A stretch of DNA of 64,000 bases from Pumilibacter intestinalis (lineage in GTDB: Bacteria > Bacillota > Clostridia > Christensenellales > Pumilibacteraceae), in NCBI RefSeq assembly GCF_943193005.1, contig NZ_CALPCH010000004.1, positions 97,185 through 161,184 on the forward strand, given 5' to 3'. The translations under genes and the position numbers were made by a program. The notes below the pieces were generated by a model. That model did not search any database. It was not told the DNA's origin and was given only the letters and a program-made list of their open reading frames with translations. Positions 53,387 through 61,552 of the stretch are shown piece by piece; the first letter of the stretch is position 1, and the number at the start of each line of letters is the position of its first letter.

Positions 53387-53953
53387 TCAAACCTCGTACG
53401 TCTTGAGTATATCCATTGCCACCTCGGCGCGAGTGCGCCTTAAGTCCATGGCGCGTTTTTCTATGTGGCGGTGCGCCTGTTCTTCGGTAAATCCCATGTT
53501 TTGCATGAGTATCAGTTTTGCGCGGGTAACGAGTCGCATATCGTCTATCTTTTTTAAGAGGTCGCGCTTTTCCTCGAGTAGACGCGCTATGCGACAGTTG
53601 GTTGCCCGCACCATTTTAACGGCTCTGAAAAGCTCCGTATGGCTCAAAGGCTTTCCGAGCACTATTATGCCGTCGTCCTCCAATCTCCGCGCTATATCGT
53701 CGGCGTCTTTGCCGTCTACGATTATTATTACGCCGCCCGAGCCGCGAGCCGCGAATATCCTCGCAAGCTCCACGCCGCTGCCGGAAAAACTGTCGGAATA
53801 CACAACGGTAAGCCCGAAACTCCGCTCGCTCGCCATGCGTTTCGCCGCAACGGCGTCGAATGCGAGAGCAATGTTCTCCGCGCCCGAACGACGTACCGCA
53901 GACGCCAAAGCCGAAGATATCTGCTTGTTTGACGCTACGATAAGTGCATTCAT
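53387..53953 (-). CDS. ANTAR-domain response regulator (antiterminator)
   Basis: 188 residues: an N-terminal receiver-like domain (about 1-115), a coiled-coil stretch, and a C-terminal ANTAR RNA-binding domain (RAKLILMQNMGFTEEQAHRHIEKRAMDLRRTRAEVAMDIL). ANTAR proteins bind paired hairpins in leader RNA and prevent termination. The receiver lacks the classic acidic pocket, so it is probably not phosphorylated; a partner or ligand may control it. The ATG overlaps the GS-like stop (ATGA). An ANTAR gene next to glnA is known from Clostridium nitrogen control. Confidence 0.92.
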   Translation of the reverse strand: MNALIVASNKQISSALASAVRRSGAENIALAFDAVAAKRMASERSFGLTVVYSDSFSGSGVELARIFAARGSGGVIIIVDGKDADDIARRLEDDGIIVLGKPLSHTELFRAVKMVRATNCRIARLLEEKRDLLKKIDDMRLVTRAKLILMQNMGFTEEQAHRHIEKRAMDLRRTRAEVAMDILKTYEV

Positions 53954-55128
53954 TCGGCAATCTCGCGCTTTGCGGCTACGTATTCGCCGAGTACTCCCTC
54001 GCCGAGCACCGACTTGAGCCATTCCGACTTTTCGGCGTTGTCGAGAGCGCGTCCCAAACTTATGGGCAGTTTGTTTCCTTTCACGTCGCCGCCGTGCTCT
54101 ATTCCGTATATTCCCGCTTCGAGCAAAAGCGCGAGCATCAAAAACGGATTGCTGAGGCAGTCGGCGGAGTTGAGTTCTATGCGGCATTTGCCGCCCGCCG
54201 ACGGCAATGCGCGAACGAACGAACCGCGCTCGTGATTTATTCCGCGTGCGGGCGCACGGCGTTCGTCGAGCAGTTTGTAACTGTCGGGCACGGAGTTGGA
54301 AAAGGCTATGAACTCGTCGGCTTTGCCTATAACTCCCGCAGTAAAGGCGTTCAACGCGTCTTGCGAAGCCTTTCCGCCTATTCCCTCGAGCGTGACGAGT
54401 ATTCTCAGTCCGCTTCCCACGTGTTCGCGGAGCGGCTTTGGCTCGAACGAGGCGTGCATGCCGCTCAGTCTGCAAATATTCTTCACCGCCGACTTAAAAT
54501 ACAAAAGATTGCGTGCGGCGGCATACGGCTCGGTGGGCATAAAGTCTATTTCGTTCTGCCCCGGTCCCATTTCGTGATGACTCGCTGTAGGCACTATGCC
54601 CATATCTTCGAGACTGAGTATTATATCCCGCCTGATATTTTCGCCGCCGTCGTCGGGCGAACTGTCGCAGTAGCCGCCATTGTCTATGGGCGTATATGTG
54701 GGATTTCCCTCGCTGTCGAGCTTGAATACGTAAAACTCGCACTCCGTGCCTATTTCGCAGGCAAGACCTTTCTTTGCGAGCTTTGCCGCGGCAACCTCGA
54801 GTATGTGCATTGCGTCGCTTTCATAAAAAGAGCCGTTCGGGCGTTTGATGTTGGTGAGAACGCTTACCACTTCGCCCATTTGCGGTCGCCACGGCAGAAC
54901 CGAAAGCGTTTTGGGGTCGGGAAAAAGCAGTAAATCGTCGGCGCAACTCATAAAGCCGGGAACGGCGGAAGAATTGAATAGGTATCCGTTTTCGAATATG
55001 CTCGGTAATTGTTGCGACACTATCGATACGTTTTTTTGCCGTCCGAACAGGTCGCAAAACGTCAGCTTGACGAATTTTACGTCGTTCTCTTCCACATATT
55101 GCAACACGTCTTTGGCCGTACTTTTCAT
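53950..55128 (-). CDS. Glutamine synthetase-like protein, probably inactive
   Basis: 392 residues, about 50 shorter than GS-I enzymes. The fold is clear: KLTFCDLFG, FPDPKTLSVLPW, IGTECEFYVF, ASHHEMGPGQNEIDF and CRIELNSADCLSNPFL keep the metal ligands Glu129, Glu131, Glu186, Glu193 and a late Glu. Other catalytic positions are changed: the ammonium-site Asp is Asn52 (FNSSAVPGF), the GSGMH histidine is replaced (GSGLRILVTL), the SYKR arginine that holds glutamate is Leu286, and the flap glutamate of EAP is Arg (RRAP). A GS-derived sensor is more likely than a working enzyme. ATG at 55128 with AGGAGGAG upstream; first gene of the operon. Confidence 0.85.
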   Translation of the reverse strand: MKSTAKDVLQYVEENDVKFVKLTFCDLFGRQKNVSIVSQQLPSIFENGYLFNSSAVPGFMSCADDLLLFPDPKTLSVLPWRPQMGEVVSVLTNIKRPNGSFYESDAMHILEVAAAKLAKKGLACEIGTECEFYVFKLDSEGNPTYTPIDNGGYCDSSPDDGGENIRRDIILSLEDMGIVPTASHHEMGPGQNEIDFMPTEPYAAARNLLYFKSAVKNICRLSGMHASFEPKPLREHVGSGLRILVTLEGIGGKASQDALNAFTAGVIGKADEFIAFSNSVPDSYKLLDERRAPARGINHERGSFVRALPSAGGKCRIELNSADCLSNPFLMLALLLEAGIYGIEHGGDVKGNKLPISLGRALDNAEKSEWLKSVLGEGVLGEYVAAKREIAE

Positions 55129-55219
55129 ACCGCTCCTCCTCCAAGGCATAAAATATGCGCCCGCCATTTTTTATCGGTCACGACGGACGCCCTTTACCTT
55201 CCTATCTCGGACCTTATCT

Positions 55220-55248
55220 ATATTACTATAAGTCGGCGAAAAAGTCAA
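55220..55248 (-). promoter_or_regulatory. Promoter of the glutamine/nucleotide operon
   Basis: Minus-strand TTGACT-17-TAATAT followed by a leader of about 85 nt that holds G+C-rich inverted segments. I could not resolve a clear pair of ANTAR-type hairpins in it. Confidence 0.75.
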
Positions 55249-55270
55249 TCGCTTTGGGCACGAACGAATA

Positions 55271-55301
55271 AAAAACCTTCCGAAACATTCGGAAGGTTTT
55301 T
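55271..55301 (-). terminator. Terminator of the lipoprotein gene
   Basis: AAAACCTTCCGAA / TTCGGAAGGTTTT with a 3-nt loop, T-run on the minus strand. Confidence 0.9.
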
Positions 55302-55316
55302 GTCAAGTCCGTTTTT

Positions 55317-56093
55317 TTACCCGTCCACCTCGGGGAGCGTAACGGTCACGTCATCGTATTTGAAATTGTGAGTCATTTCGGCTTCGGTCATTGTCTGCCC
55401 GTTCATTTTCATGGTAGCGGCAAAAACCGTCTTTACTATTTTGTCCGCCTTTACGGATATTTTTATGCTGCCCGTCATTGTCAATCCCGCGGGCGGCGCG
55501 TCCATATCGGGTGCCATAGCCATATAAATATCGAGCAAATCGCCGCTGAACGTATACACTTTCGCGCCGTTCGAGTTTATTCCGCCGTCGAAATCGTCGG
55601 CAACGGCAACGAGCTTAGCCATGTACCGCTCTATTATTCCCACAACCATGAAAGACTGGCTAAAGTTGCCCGAGTGAGCGCCCTCGCCGTACGTAAATTC
55701 GTAACTACCGTCTTCGTCCAACTCGGTTTTCATTTTCACGTCGTTCGGCGCGGTGTGGTATATGTACCATTTGTCGCCCTCGTGCTCGAAATACTCGGTT
55801 ATAGTTTGTTTTTCGCCGCTACCGGACTCGGTAAACTGCGACTTGCACATGTACTTGTTGCCGTTGCGGCGGTATGCCGAAACCGACTCGTTGGTCACGC
55901 CCTGCATCGTGGCTTTATCCGTGATATCGATATGCACGTTTTTCATATCGTCGGACTGAAGCATTTCTTTCCAAGTCCGCGTTGAACCGGAATTATCCCC
56001 ATCGCCGCTCGGCGTTTCGTCGCACGCAACGAACACGCACGCACACAAGCACGCGCACAAAACGAACGCAATACTTCTCAACAACTTTTTCAT
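55317..56093 (-). CDS. Putative lipoprotein, LppX/LolA-like layout
   Basis: 258 residues. Signal peptide with several cysteines and lipobox VFVAC near residue 24, a short Gly/Ser/Asp linker, then a beta-rich domain with repeated turns (NKYMCKSQFTESG, KWYIYHTAP, KVYTFSGDLLDIYM) like single-domain lipid-carrier lipoproteins. No enzyme motif. AAAGGAG lies before the ATG at 56093. Its promoter spacer contains nine G's in a row, so expression may switch. Confidence 0.78.
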   Translation of the reverse strand: MKKLLRSIAFVLCACLCACVFVACDETPSGDGDNSGSTRTWKEMLQSDDMKNVHIDITDKATMQGVTNESVSAYRRNGNKYMCKSQFTESGSGEKQTITEYFEHEGDKWYIYHTAPNDVKMKTELDEDGSYEFTYGEGAHSGNFSQSFMVVGIIERYMAKLVAVADDFDGGINSNGAKVYTFSGDLLDIYMAMAPDMDAPPAGLTMTGSIKISVKADKIVKTVFAATMKMNGQTMTEAEMTHNFKYDDVTVTLPEVDG

Positions 56094-56125
56094 ACACTTT
56101 TCTCCTTTATAATTAAGATAGCAAA

Positions 56126-56153
56126 AGTGTACCCCCCCCCGCCTTTTTGTCAA
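56126..56153 (-). promoter_or_regulatory. Promoter with a G9 tract in its spacer
   Basis: Minus-strand TTGACA (56153-56148), a 16-nt spacer containing nine consecutive G's (56140-56132) and TACACT (56131-56126), 33 nt before the lipoprotein ATG. Confidence 0.6.
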
Positions 56154-56186
56154 GCGAATTTGCGCATATTTTGTAATTTTTTGGTT

Positions 56187-57845
56187 TTACGCGAAGATTT
56201 TCTCCGTTTGAGCGAACATTTTCGCGAATATCTCTTCGTTTTCTTTAGGAGTGCTCGCCGCCGTAAAGTAAAGTTTTATGAGAGGTTCGGTGCCCGACGG
56301 GCGAACTATGAGTTTGCTTCCGTTTTCGGCTTCGAAAGAAAGCACGTTGGACTTTGGCAAATCAAGCTCGGTTTGGGTGAGGTAGTCCACCGTGCGCACT
56401 ATTTTACTGCCGCCGAGCTCGGAAGGCAGATTTTTGCGCAAATCGGAAAGTAACGCGTTCATTTTCGCGCTTCCTTCCGCGCCGGGATATTCGTACGATT
56501 TGAGCTTGTGCTCGTAAGTACCGAAGCGAGCGTAAATTTCTTCTATGCGGTCAACGAGAGTTTTGCCCGACTTAAGATAATACGCCGTCATTTCGGCAAC
56601 GAGCATGCTCGCAACAACCGCGTCTTTATCGCGCACGTAACTGCCCGAAAGATAGCCGTAGCTCTCCTCGTAGCCGAGCACGAAACGCTCGGTTTGCCCC
56701 TTACTCTCGAGTTTTGCTATTTCGCCGCCGATATACTTAAAGCCCGTAAGAACGCTCACGAATTCCGCGCCGTATTCCGCCGCCACTTTTTCGGCAAGCG
56801 ACGTGGAAACAATGGTGCTCACAATCACGGGCTTAACCGGCAACGTGCCGTTTTCCTTGCGGCGCGAAAGCAAATAGTCGGTTAAAAGCACGCCTATTTC
56901 GTTGCCGCTCATAAGTCGGTATTCGCCTTTATGGCGCACCGCCGTGCCTATGCGGTCGGCGTCGGGGTCGGTTGCTATCAATATATCGCTGCCGCTCTTA
57001 CGCGCAAGTTCGAGTCCGAGCTTGAGAGCTTCGGGTTTTTCGGGGTTGGGATAACTGCATGTGGGAAAGTTTCCGTCCGGCATAGACTGCTCGGGCACTA
57101 CCACTATTTCGCTCACCCCCGCCCTTTTGAGTATTTCGGGCACGAGTTTGTATCCCGTGCCGTTGAGCGGCGAGTAGCAAACCTTGAGTCCGTCGGCGCG
57201 CCCTACCGAGCGCGAAGCCACGCACGCGAGATATTTTTCGGTTATTTCGTCGGGCGCGAATTCTATAAGCCCGCTCTTAACGTAAGAGTCGAACGAGTCC
57301 GCTTTAACCTCGAAAGCGTCTACCGCGTTGATGTAGCCTATCATTTCGGTTGCGGGTTCGTCGGTGAGCTGGCAACCGTCCGAGCCGTACACCTTGTATC
57401 CGTTGTACTTTGCGGGATTATGGCTCGCCGTTATCATCACGCCTATATCGGCTTTGGTTTCGCGCACCAAAAAGGACAAAAAGGGCGTGGGCATAAGCTC
57501 GCGCGTAACGTATGCCTTAATGCCGTTTGCCGCCATAACGCTCGCAACTTTCTCTTTGAACACGTCCGAATTTATTCTGCTGTCGCACGATACCGCAACC
57601 GTCTTTTGTCCGCACTTCAGCATGCGGTCGGCTATGCCCTGCGTAACTTTGGCAATGGTAAGCACGTTAAGACAGTTTGTGCCCGCGCCGAGTTCGCCGC
57701 GCAATCCGCCCGTGCCGAACTCGAGGTCTTTGTAAAAGGCGTTTTCTATGGCTTTCTTATCGCCTTTCATCGCCTTAAGCTGTGCGGAAATTTCCGCGTC
57801 GGTCACTTTCTCACACCACAATTCGTATTTTTCGGTAGCCGTCAT
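56187..57845 (-). CDS. Phosphoglucomutase/phosphomannomutase family protein
   Basis: Alpha-D-phosphohexomutase, cytosolic, interconverting 1- and 6-phosphates of glucose or mannose. 552 residues: FGTGGLRGELGAGTN, the phosphoserine loop ITASHNPAKYNGYK, the Mg loop DPDADRIG, the sugar loop GYEESYGYLSG and the phosphate-binding RPSGTEPLIKLY. Close in pattern to Bacillus PgcA. The ATG at 57845 has GGGAG upstream and a TTGACT-17-TATACT promoter that overlaps the end of the ABC exporter gene. Confidence 0.94.
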   Translation of the reverse strand: MTATEKYELWCEKVTDAEISAQLKAMKGDKKAIENAFYKDLEFGTGGLRGELGAGTNCLNVLTIAKVTQGIADRMLKCGQKTVAVSCDSRINSDVFKEKVASVMAANGIKAYVTRELMPTPFLSFLVRETKADIGVMITASHNPAKYNGYKVYGSDGCQLTDEPATEMIGYINAVDAFEVKADSFDSYVKSGLIEFAPDEITEKYLACVASRSVGRADGLKVCYSPLNGTGYKLVPEILKRAGVSEIVVVPEQSMPDGNFPTCSYPNPEKPEALKLGLELARKSGSDILIATDPDADRIGTAVRHKGEYRLMSGNEIGVLLTDYLLSRRKENGTLPVKPVIVSTIVSTSLAEKVAAEYGAEFVSVLTGFKYIGGEIAKLESKGQTERFVLGYEESYGYLSGSYVRDKDAVVASMLVAEMTAYYLKSGKTLVDRIEEIYARFGTYEHKLKSYEYPGAEGSAKMNALLSDLRKNLPSELGGSKIVRTVDYLTQTELDLPKSNVLSFEAENGSKLIVRPSGTEPLIKLYFTAASTPKENEEIFAKMFAQTEKIFA

Positions 57846-57876
57846 TATATAAAAACTCCCTTTTGATATTGTTTTC

Positions 57877-57905
57877 AGTATATCACCGTTCGCATAAAAA
57901 GTCAA
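57877..57905 (-). promoter_or_regulatory. Promoter of the phosphohexomutase gene
   Basis: Minus-strand TTGACT-17-TATACT, 31 nt from the start codon. Confidence 0.75.
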
Positions 57906-57912
57906 TCGCGTT

Positions 57913-59676
57913 TTATGCCGTTTCCTCGTACATGGTGTAAAGCGACTTGTAAATTCCGCCCGCCGCCATAAGCTCGGAGTGCGTGCCCTGTTCGGCAACA
58001 CCGTCTTCGGTAATCACGTAGATTTTGTCTGCGTTGCGAATCGTAGTGAGTCGGTGCGCTATAACTATGCTCGTTCTTCCCTTGCAGAGCTCGGAAAGCG
58101 ATTTTTGCACAACCCGCTCGCTCTCATTGTCGAGTGCGCTCGTGGCTTCGTCCAAAATGAGCACGGGCGGATTTTTGAGAAACAGCCGCGCTATGCTTAT
58201 GCGTTGTTTTTGACCGCCCGAGAGTCGCACGCCTCGTTCGCCGCACTCGGTATCGTACCCCTTTTCCAGCTTTTCTATAAACTCGTGAGCACCCGCCGCC
58301 TTCGCCGCCGCAATCATTTGCTCCTCGCTTGCGCCGGGCTTTCCGTACAATATGTTTTCCCGCACCGTTCCGTTAAACAAATACACGTTTTGCTGTACTA
58401 TGCCCACGTTTTTCCTAAGTTCGCCGAGCGGAATATCGGCAACCGACGCGCCGCCTATGGTAACCGCGCCGCCTTTAACGTCGTAAAGCCTCGGAATTAA
58501 ATTCGCTATGGTGGTTTTGCCCGCGCCCGACGGTCCCACGAGAGCGACGCTCGTACCGCTTTCCACAGTTACGTTCACGTTACTCAATACGTCTTTGCCG
58601 TCTTTGGAGTATGCAAAAGTTACGTTTTCGAGTTTTATATCGCCCGAGTAGTCCGTGTCCGTAACGGGACTTTGCGGCTCGGTAAGTTCGTTCGGCGTAT
58701 CCATGATTTCGGCAAACCTGTTAAATCCCGACTTGCCCATTTGGAACTGCTCGCTGTACGTTATTATTACGTCTATGGACGAATAGAGCGTTTGCACAAA
58801 CAAGACGTAAGTCATGAGGTCAACCCAATCCAGTCCGCCTATTCCCTTGGCTATAAAGATAGTGCCCGCCACAATGGTGAGAATATATAACAGTCCCGTG
58901 GAAAATGTAACTTCGCCGAAAAACAAGCCCATTATCTTGTAGGATTTGCTTTTAACCTCTATGAACTCGCGGTTGTCGCGCTCGAACTTTTGCATTTCCA
59001 CGTCCTCGTTGCCGAACGAGCGCACAACGCTTATGCCCGAAAGCGCGTCCTCTATGTTGGCGTTTATTTCGCCCACCTTTTTGCGACGCGCCTTAAAGTT
59101 TTCGTCTAATTTTCCGTTGAGCAAAAACGCGAGCGCGATGAAAAGCGGCAACGATGCGAAAATAATGAGCGTGAGATACACGTTAATAAACATAAGGTAC
59201 ACGAATATGCCTATTATTCGCACGCCCGCTATAAAGAGTTCTTCGGGGCAATGGTGCGAAAATTCGGTGATATCGAATAAATCGTTGTTAACGCGGCTCA
59301 TTAAATCGCCCACTTTGTTGCGGTCGTAAAACGACGCCGGCATTGTCATGAGTTTGCCGTAAAGCTCGCGCCGCAAATCCGCCTCGAACCTCGTTCCCAT
59401 TATGTGCCCGAGCGTAATCATTACGTATCGGCATGCCGTTTCGAGCAGTTTAACCGCAACCATAACCGCACCGAGTATTAGCACGGCGGAAATCGCAACC
59501 GAGCCGTCGGACGCCAATCTGTTCAAAAGCTCGCGGACTATAACGGGAAAGGCAAGCCCCGAGAGCGAAAACAGCAGGGCGCAAAACAAGTCGAGCGCGA
59601 GCGTGCCCGCATACGGCTTGTAGTACGGCAAAAATCTTTTCAAAAATCCTTTTTTGTTCTTCAATTTATTCACCAA
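57913..59676 (-). CDS. ABC exporter (transmembrane plus ATPase half-transporter)
   Basis: 587 residues. Six membrane helices in the first 320 residues (type 1 ABC exporter fold), then the ATPase: Walker A GPSGAGKTT, signature RLSGGQKQRIS, Walker B VLILDEATSALD, and the switch His in IAHRLTT. As a half-transporter it should work as a homodimer; drugs, lipids or peptides are possible cargo. The start is TTG (or the adjoining GTG), overlapping the small upstream gene by 7 nt. Confidence 0.93.
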   Translation of the reverse strand: MVNKLKNKKGFLKRFLPYYKPYAGTLALDLFCALLFSLSGLAFPVIVRELLNRLASDGSVAISAVLILGAVMVAVKLLETACRYVMITLGHIMGTRFEADLRRELYGKLMTMPASFYDRNKVGDLMSRVNNDLFDITEFSHHCPEELFIAGVRIIGIFVYLMFINVYLTLIIFASLPLFIALAFLLNGKLDENFKARRKKVGEINANIEDALSGISVVRSFGNEDVEMQKFERDNREFIEVKSKSYKIMGLFFGEVTFSTGLLYILTIVAGTIFIAKGIGGLDWVDLMTYVLFVQTLYSSIDVIITYSEQFQMGKSGFNRFAEIMDTPNELTEPQSPVTDTDYSGDIKLENVTFAYSKDGKDVLSNVNVTVESGTSVALVGPSGAGKTTIANLIPRLYDVKGGAVTIGGASVADIPLGELRKNVGIVQQNVYLFNGTVRENILYGKPGASEEQMIAAAKAAGAHEFIEKLEKGYDTECGERGVRLSGGQKQRISIARLFLKNPPVLILDEATSALDNESERVVQKSLSELCKGRTSIVIAHRLTTIRNADKIYVITEDGVAEQGTHSELMAAGGIYKSLYTMYEETA

Positions 59677-59858
59677 TCCTGTTTGCGCAACGAAGGCGAC
59701 TTCACGTCGTCGTAAAAATCAAAATACTTTTTCTTAAGTTCCGCAAGCTCCTCGGGTTTGCAGCCGAGCATTTCCTCGAGTTCGTCGGGCGCAAAGTCCG
59801 ACATGGATATTTCGCCGTCGTATTCTTCGAACAGTCTCATCAAATCGCGTTCGGTCAT
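59670..59858 (-). CDS. Small acidic protein upstream of the ABC exporter
   Basis: 62 residues, strongly acidic (MTERDLMRLFEEYDGEISMS..), probably two or three helices, no membrane segment. Good ribosome site (AGGAG) and a TTGAAA-17-TATAAT promoter, and translational overlap with the exporter, so I think it is real. It could be a regulator or accessory factor of the exporter; function unknown. Confidence 0.75.
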   Translation of the reverse strand: MTERDLMRLFEEYDGEISMSDFAPDELEEMLGCKPEELAELKKKYFDFYDDVKSPSLRKQDW

Positions 59859-59887
59859 ACTCTTTCTCCTTTTGGTCTTCGCTAAAG

Positions 59888-59916
59888 ATTATATCAAAAA
59901 TATCGAAATATTTCAA
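59888..59916 (-). promoter_or_regulatory. Promoter of the acidic protein/ABC exporter pair
   Basis: Minus-strand TTGAAA-17-TATAAT, 29 nt before the ATG. Confidence 0.75.
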
Positions 59917-59943
59917 CCGAAAGCAAACATTTTTTCGCATCGC

Positions 59944-59972
59944 TTGCAAAAAATAGCAACGCGCTGTATAAT
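59944..59972 (+). promoter_or_regulatory. Promoter giving a leaderless kinase mRNA
   Basis: TTGCAA-17-TATAAT on the plus strand; the -10 box ends 6 nt before the ATG at 59979, where transcription should begin. No Shine-Dalgarno. Confidence 0.7.
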
Positions 59973-59978
59973 ATACGC

Positions 59979-60488
59979 ATGGTAGTACTTATTACGGGCG
60001 CGACCCACACCGGAAAAACCGCTTTGGCGCAAAAACTGACAAACAAATACAAAATACCCTATCTCAGCATAGACCACTTGAAAATGGGACTCATACGAAG
60101 CGGTCAAACCTCGCTTACTCCCAACGACGACGACAAACTCACGCCATATCTTTGGTCTATCGTGAAAGAAATTATAAAAACGGCAATAGAAAACAGCCAA
60201 AATCTGATAATAGAAGGCTGTTATATCCCCTTTGACTGGCAGAAAGATTTTACCGAAAATTACCTGCGCCAAATCAAATACTACTGTTTGGCAATGACGG
60301 CTCGCTACATACAAAACAATTTCGACAAAATCGTTCGCTACGAAAACGCGATAGAAAGCAGACTTACGCACAATCTCGACAAAGCCGCTCTCATAGAAGA
60401 AAACGAACGAAACCTCGAGCTTTGCAAAAGCCGCAACTTAAATTATATACTCATAGACAACGAATATAACGCAGAAATCGAACTATGA
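59979..60488 (+). CDS. P-loop nucleoside/metabolite kinase-like protein
   Basis: 169 residues. Walker A GATHTGKTALAQKL near the start, a SIDHLKMG segment, NLIIEGCYIPFDW where a Walker B-like strand would lie, and Arg-containing lid residues later (TARYIQNNFDKIVRYENAIESR). It looks like a small adenylate-kinase-fold kinase of unknown substrate. The A+T content is higher than in the neighbours. Apparently leaderless. Confidence 0.78.
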   Translation: MVVLITGATHTGKTALAQKLTNKYKIPYLSIDHLKMGLIRSGQTSLTPNDDDKLTPYLWSIVKEIIKTAIENSQNLIIEGCYIPFDWQKDFTENYLRQIKYYCLAMTARYIQNNFDKIVRYENAIESRLTHNLDKAALIEENERNLELCKSRNLNYILIDNEYNAEIEL

Positions 60489-60517
60489 ATTTTTCAACTT
60501 AATCCCCGAATACTCTA

Positions 60518-61012
60518 TTACATATTAAGCAATTCTTGCAACGCGATAACTTTGCAACCTTTGCTTTCGTAATACCGTAGCATTTCGGGGATTTTCTTTT
60601 TATCGTAGCTCGTTACGCAATCGGATAATACGGTAACGCCGTAATTTTCTTTACATAAATTGTAACAAGACGATTTAACGCATGCAACGGCGTCCGCGCC
60701 CGTTATATAAAACTCGCCTATTTCGTTTCTTTTTACGAAATCCGCAAACTCCTCGCACGTGAGCACATTGCCCTTATATTTGGTAAAAATATCGTTTGAA
60801 ACGATTTTCAGTTCGGGAACAAATTCCGCCCCGCGGGTATCGTGTTTGAACGTACGCGTTCCCGCCGACAAATTCTCGTGCCTGATATAAACAACGCGCA
60901 CGTTGTTTTCCGTCGCCCACTCTATAGCCTTATTTACATTGTTTATAATTTCTTTATAATTTTTGGTTATATCGTTTTGTAAATCTATCACAACCAAGGC
61001 TTTATTTTGCAT
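60518..61012 (-). CDS. Isochorismatase-family cysteine hydrolase
   Basis: 164 residues. The family motifs are present: VVIDLQNDI with the catalytic Asp, the Lys of FTKYKGN, and the nucleophile Cys in TGADAVACVKSSCYNL. It may be a nicotinamidase or another amide hydrolase; the substrate cannot be told. ATG at 61012 with GGGAG upstream. Confidence 0.88.
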   Translation of the reverse strand: MQNKALVVIDLQNDITKNYKEIINNVNKAIEWATENNVRVVYIRHENLSAGTRTFKHDTRGAEFVPELKIVSNDIFTKYKGNVLTCEEFADFVKRNEIGEFYITGADAVACVKSSCYNLCKENYGVTVLSDCVTSYDKKKIPEMLRYYESKGCKVIALQELLNM

Positions 61013-61054
61013 TTTCTTACTCCCTAATTTTATTTGCGTTTCATCTTTGAAAAT

Positions 61055-61087
61055 AAAAAACGGCCGCAAATTCTTTCACAGCCGTTT
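61055..61087 (-). terminator. Terminator behind the truncated tRNA-Lys
   Basis: AAACGGC / GCCGTTT followed by T's on the minus strand, starting at the CCA end of the tRNA fragment. Confidence 0.8.
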
Positions 61088-61131
61088 GGTGCGCCATCAG
61101 AGGCTCGAACTCTGGACACCCTGATTAAGAG
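61087..61131 (-). other. 3' half of a tRNA-Lys gene (probable attachment-site remnant)
   Basis: On the minus strand CTCTTAATCAGGG is followed by a full T arm (CCAGAGTTCGAGCCTCTG), the acceptor 3' strand ATGGCGC and ACCA. The anticodon would be CTT (Lys). No D arm or acceptor 5' strand lies upstream. This is what remains at one end of an element integrated into the 3' part of a tRNA gene. Confidence 0.7.
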
Positions 61132-61197
61132 TTTCCTCTTAAAAACGCCCGTTTTTATATTATAATTTTCTAAGGTGTCGCGCGCGCGATTATTATT

Positions 61198-61221
61198 ACC
61201 GCCCTTTCGAGCGGCTTTTTT
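61198..61221. terminator. Hairpin at the end of the first toxin-antitoxin module
   Basis: CCGCCCTTTCGAGCGGC followed by T's on the plus strand. A virtually identical hairpin ends the second module at 62064-62092. Confidence 0.7.
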
Positions 61222-61552
61222 ATTCGGATAATCCGGTAAAAAGTTTTATTAAATCCATTTTTGCATAACGAAAGTAAAGTATTCGCAGTAGTTTTTCCTC
61301 TTCTCGGATACGATATACGAGCGTATAGTTTTTTACCGGAATATGTCTGAATTCGGGATTATCAATTAAAAAGCACGTGCAGTTTGGTTGCGCATAGGGA
61401 AACTTGCATATTTGCTCTATGGTTTCGTCAATGCTATCCAATAAATCAAGCGCGGCTTTCGGATTATGTAAGTTTTCCGAAATATACTGCGCAGCTTCGT
61501 CCATATCCGTATTGGCTATTGGCGTTAGTTTGTAAATGTATTTATCCGGCAT
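61220..61552 (-). CDS. RelE/ParE-family toxin
   Basis: 110 residues. KLTPIANTDMDEAAQYISENL at the start and FRHIPVKNYTLVYRIREEEKLLRILYFRYAKMD near the end are the ParE/RelE fold pattern. It overlaps the antitoxin stop by 11 nt. The target (ribosome-bound mRNA or gyrase) cannot be decided from sequence. Confidence 0.88.
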   Translation of the reverse strand: MPDKYIYKLTPIANTDMDEAAQYISENLHNPKAALDLLDSIDETIEQICKFPYAQPNCTCFLIDNPEFRHIPVKNYTLVYRIREEEKLLRILYFRYAKMDLIKLFTGLSE

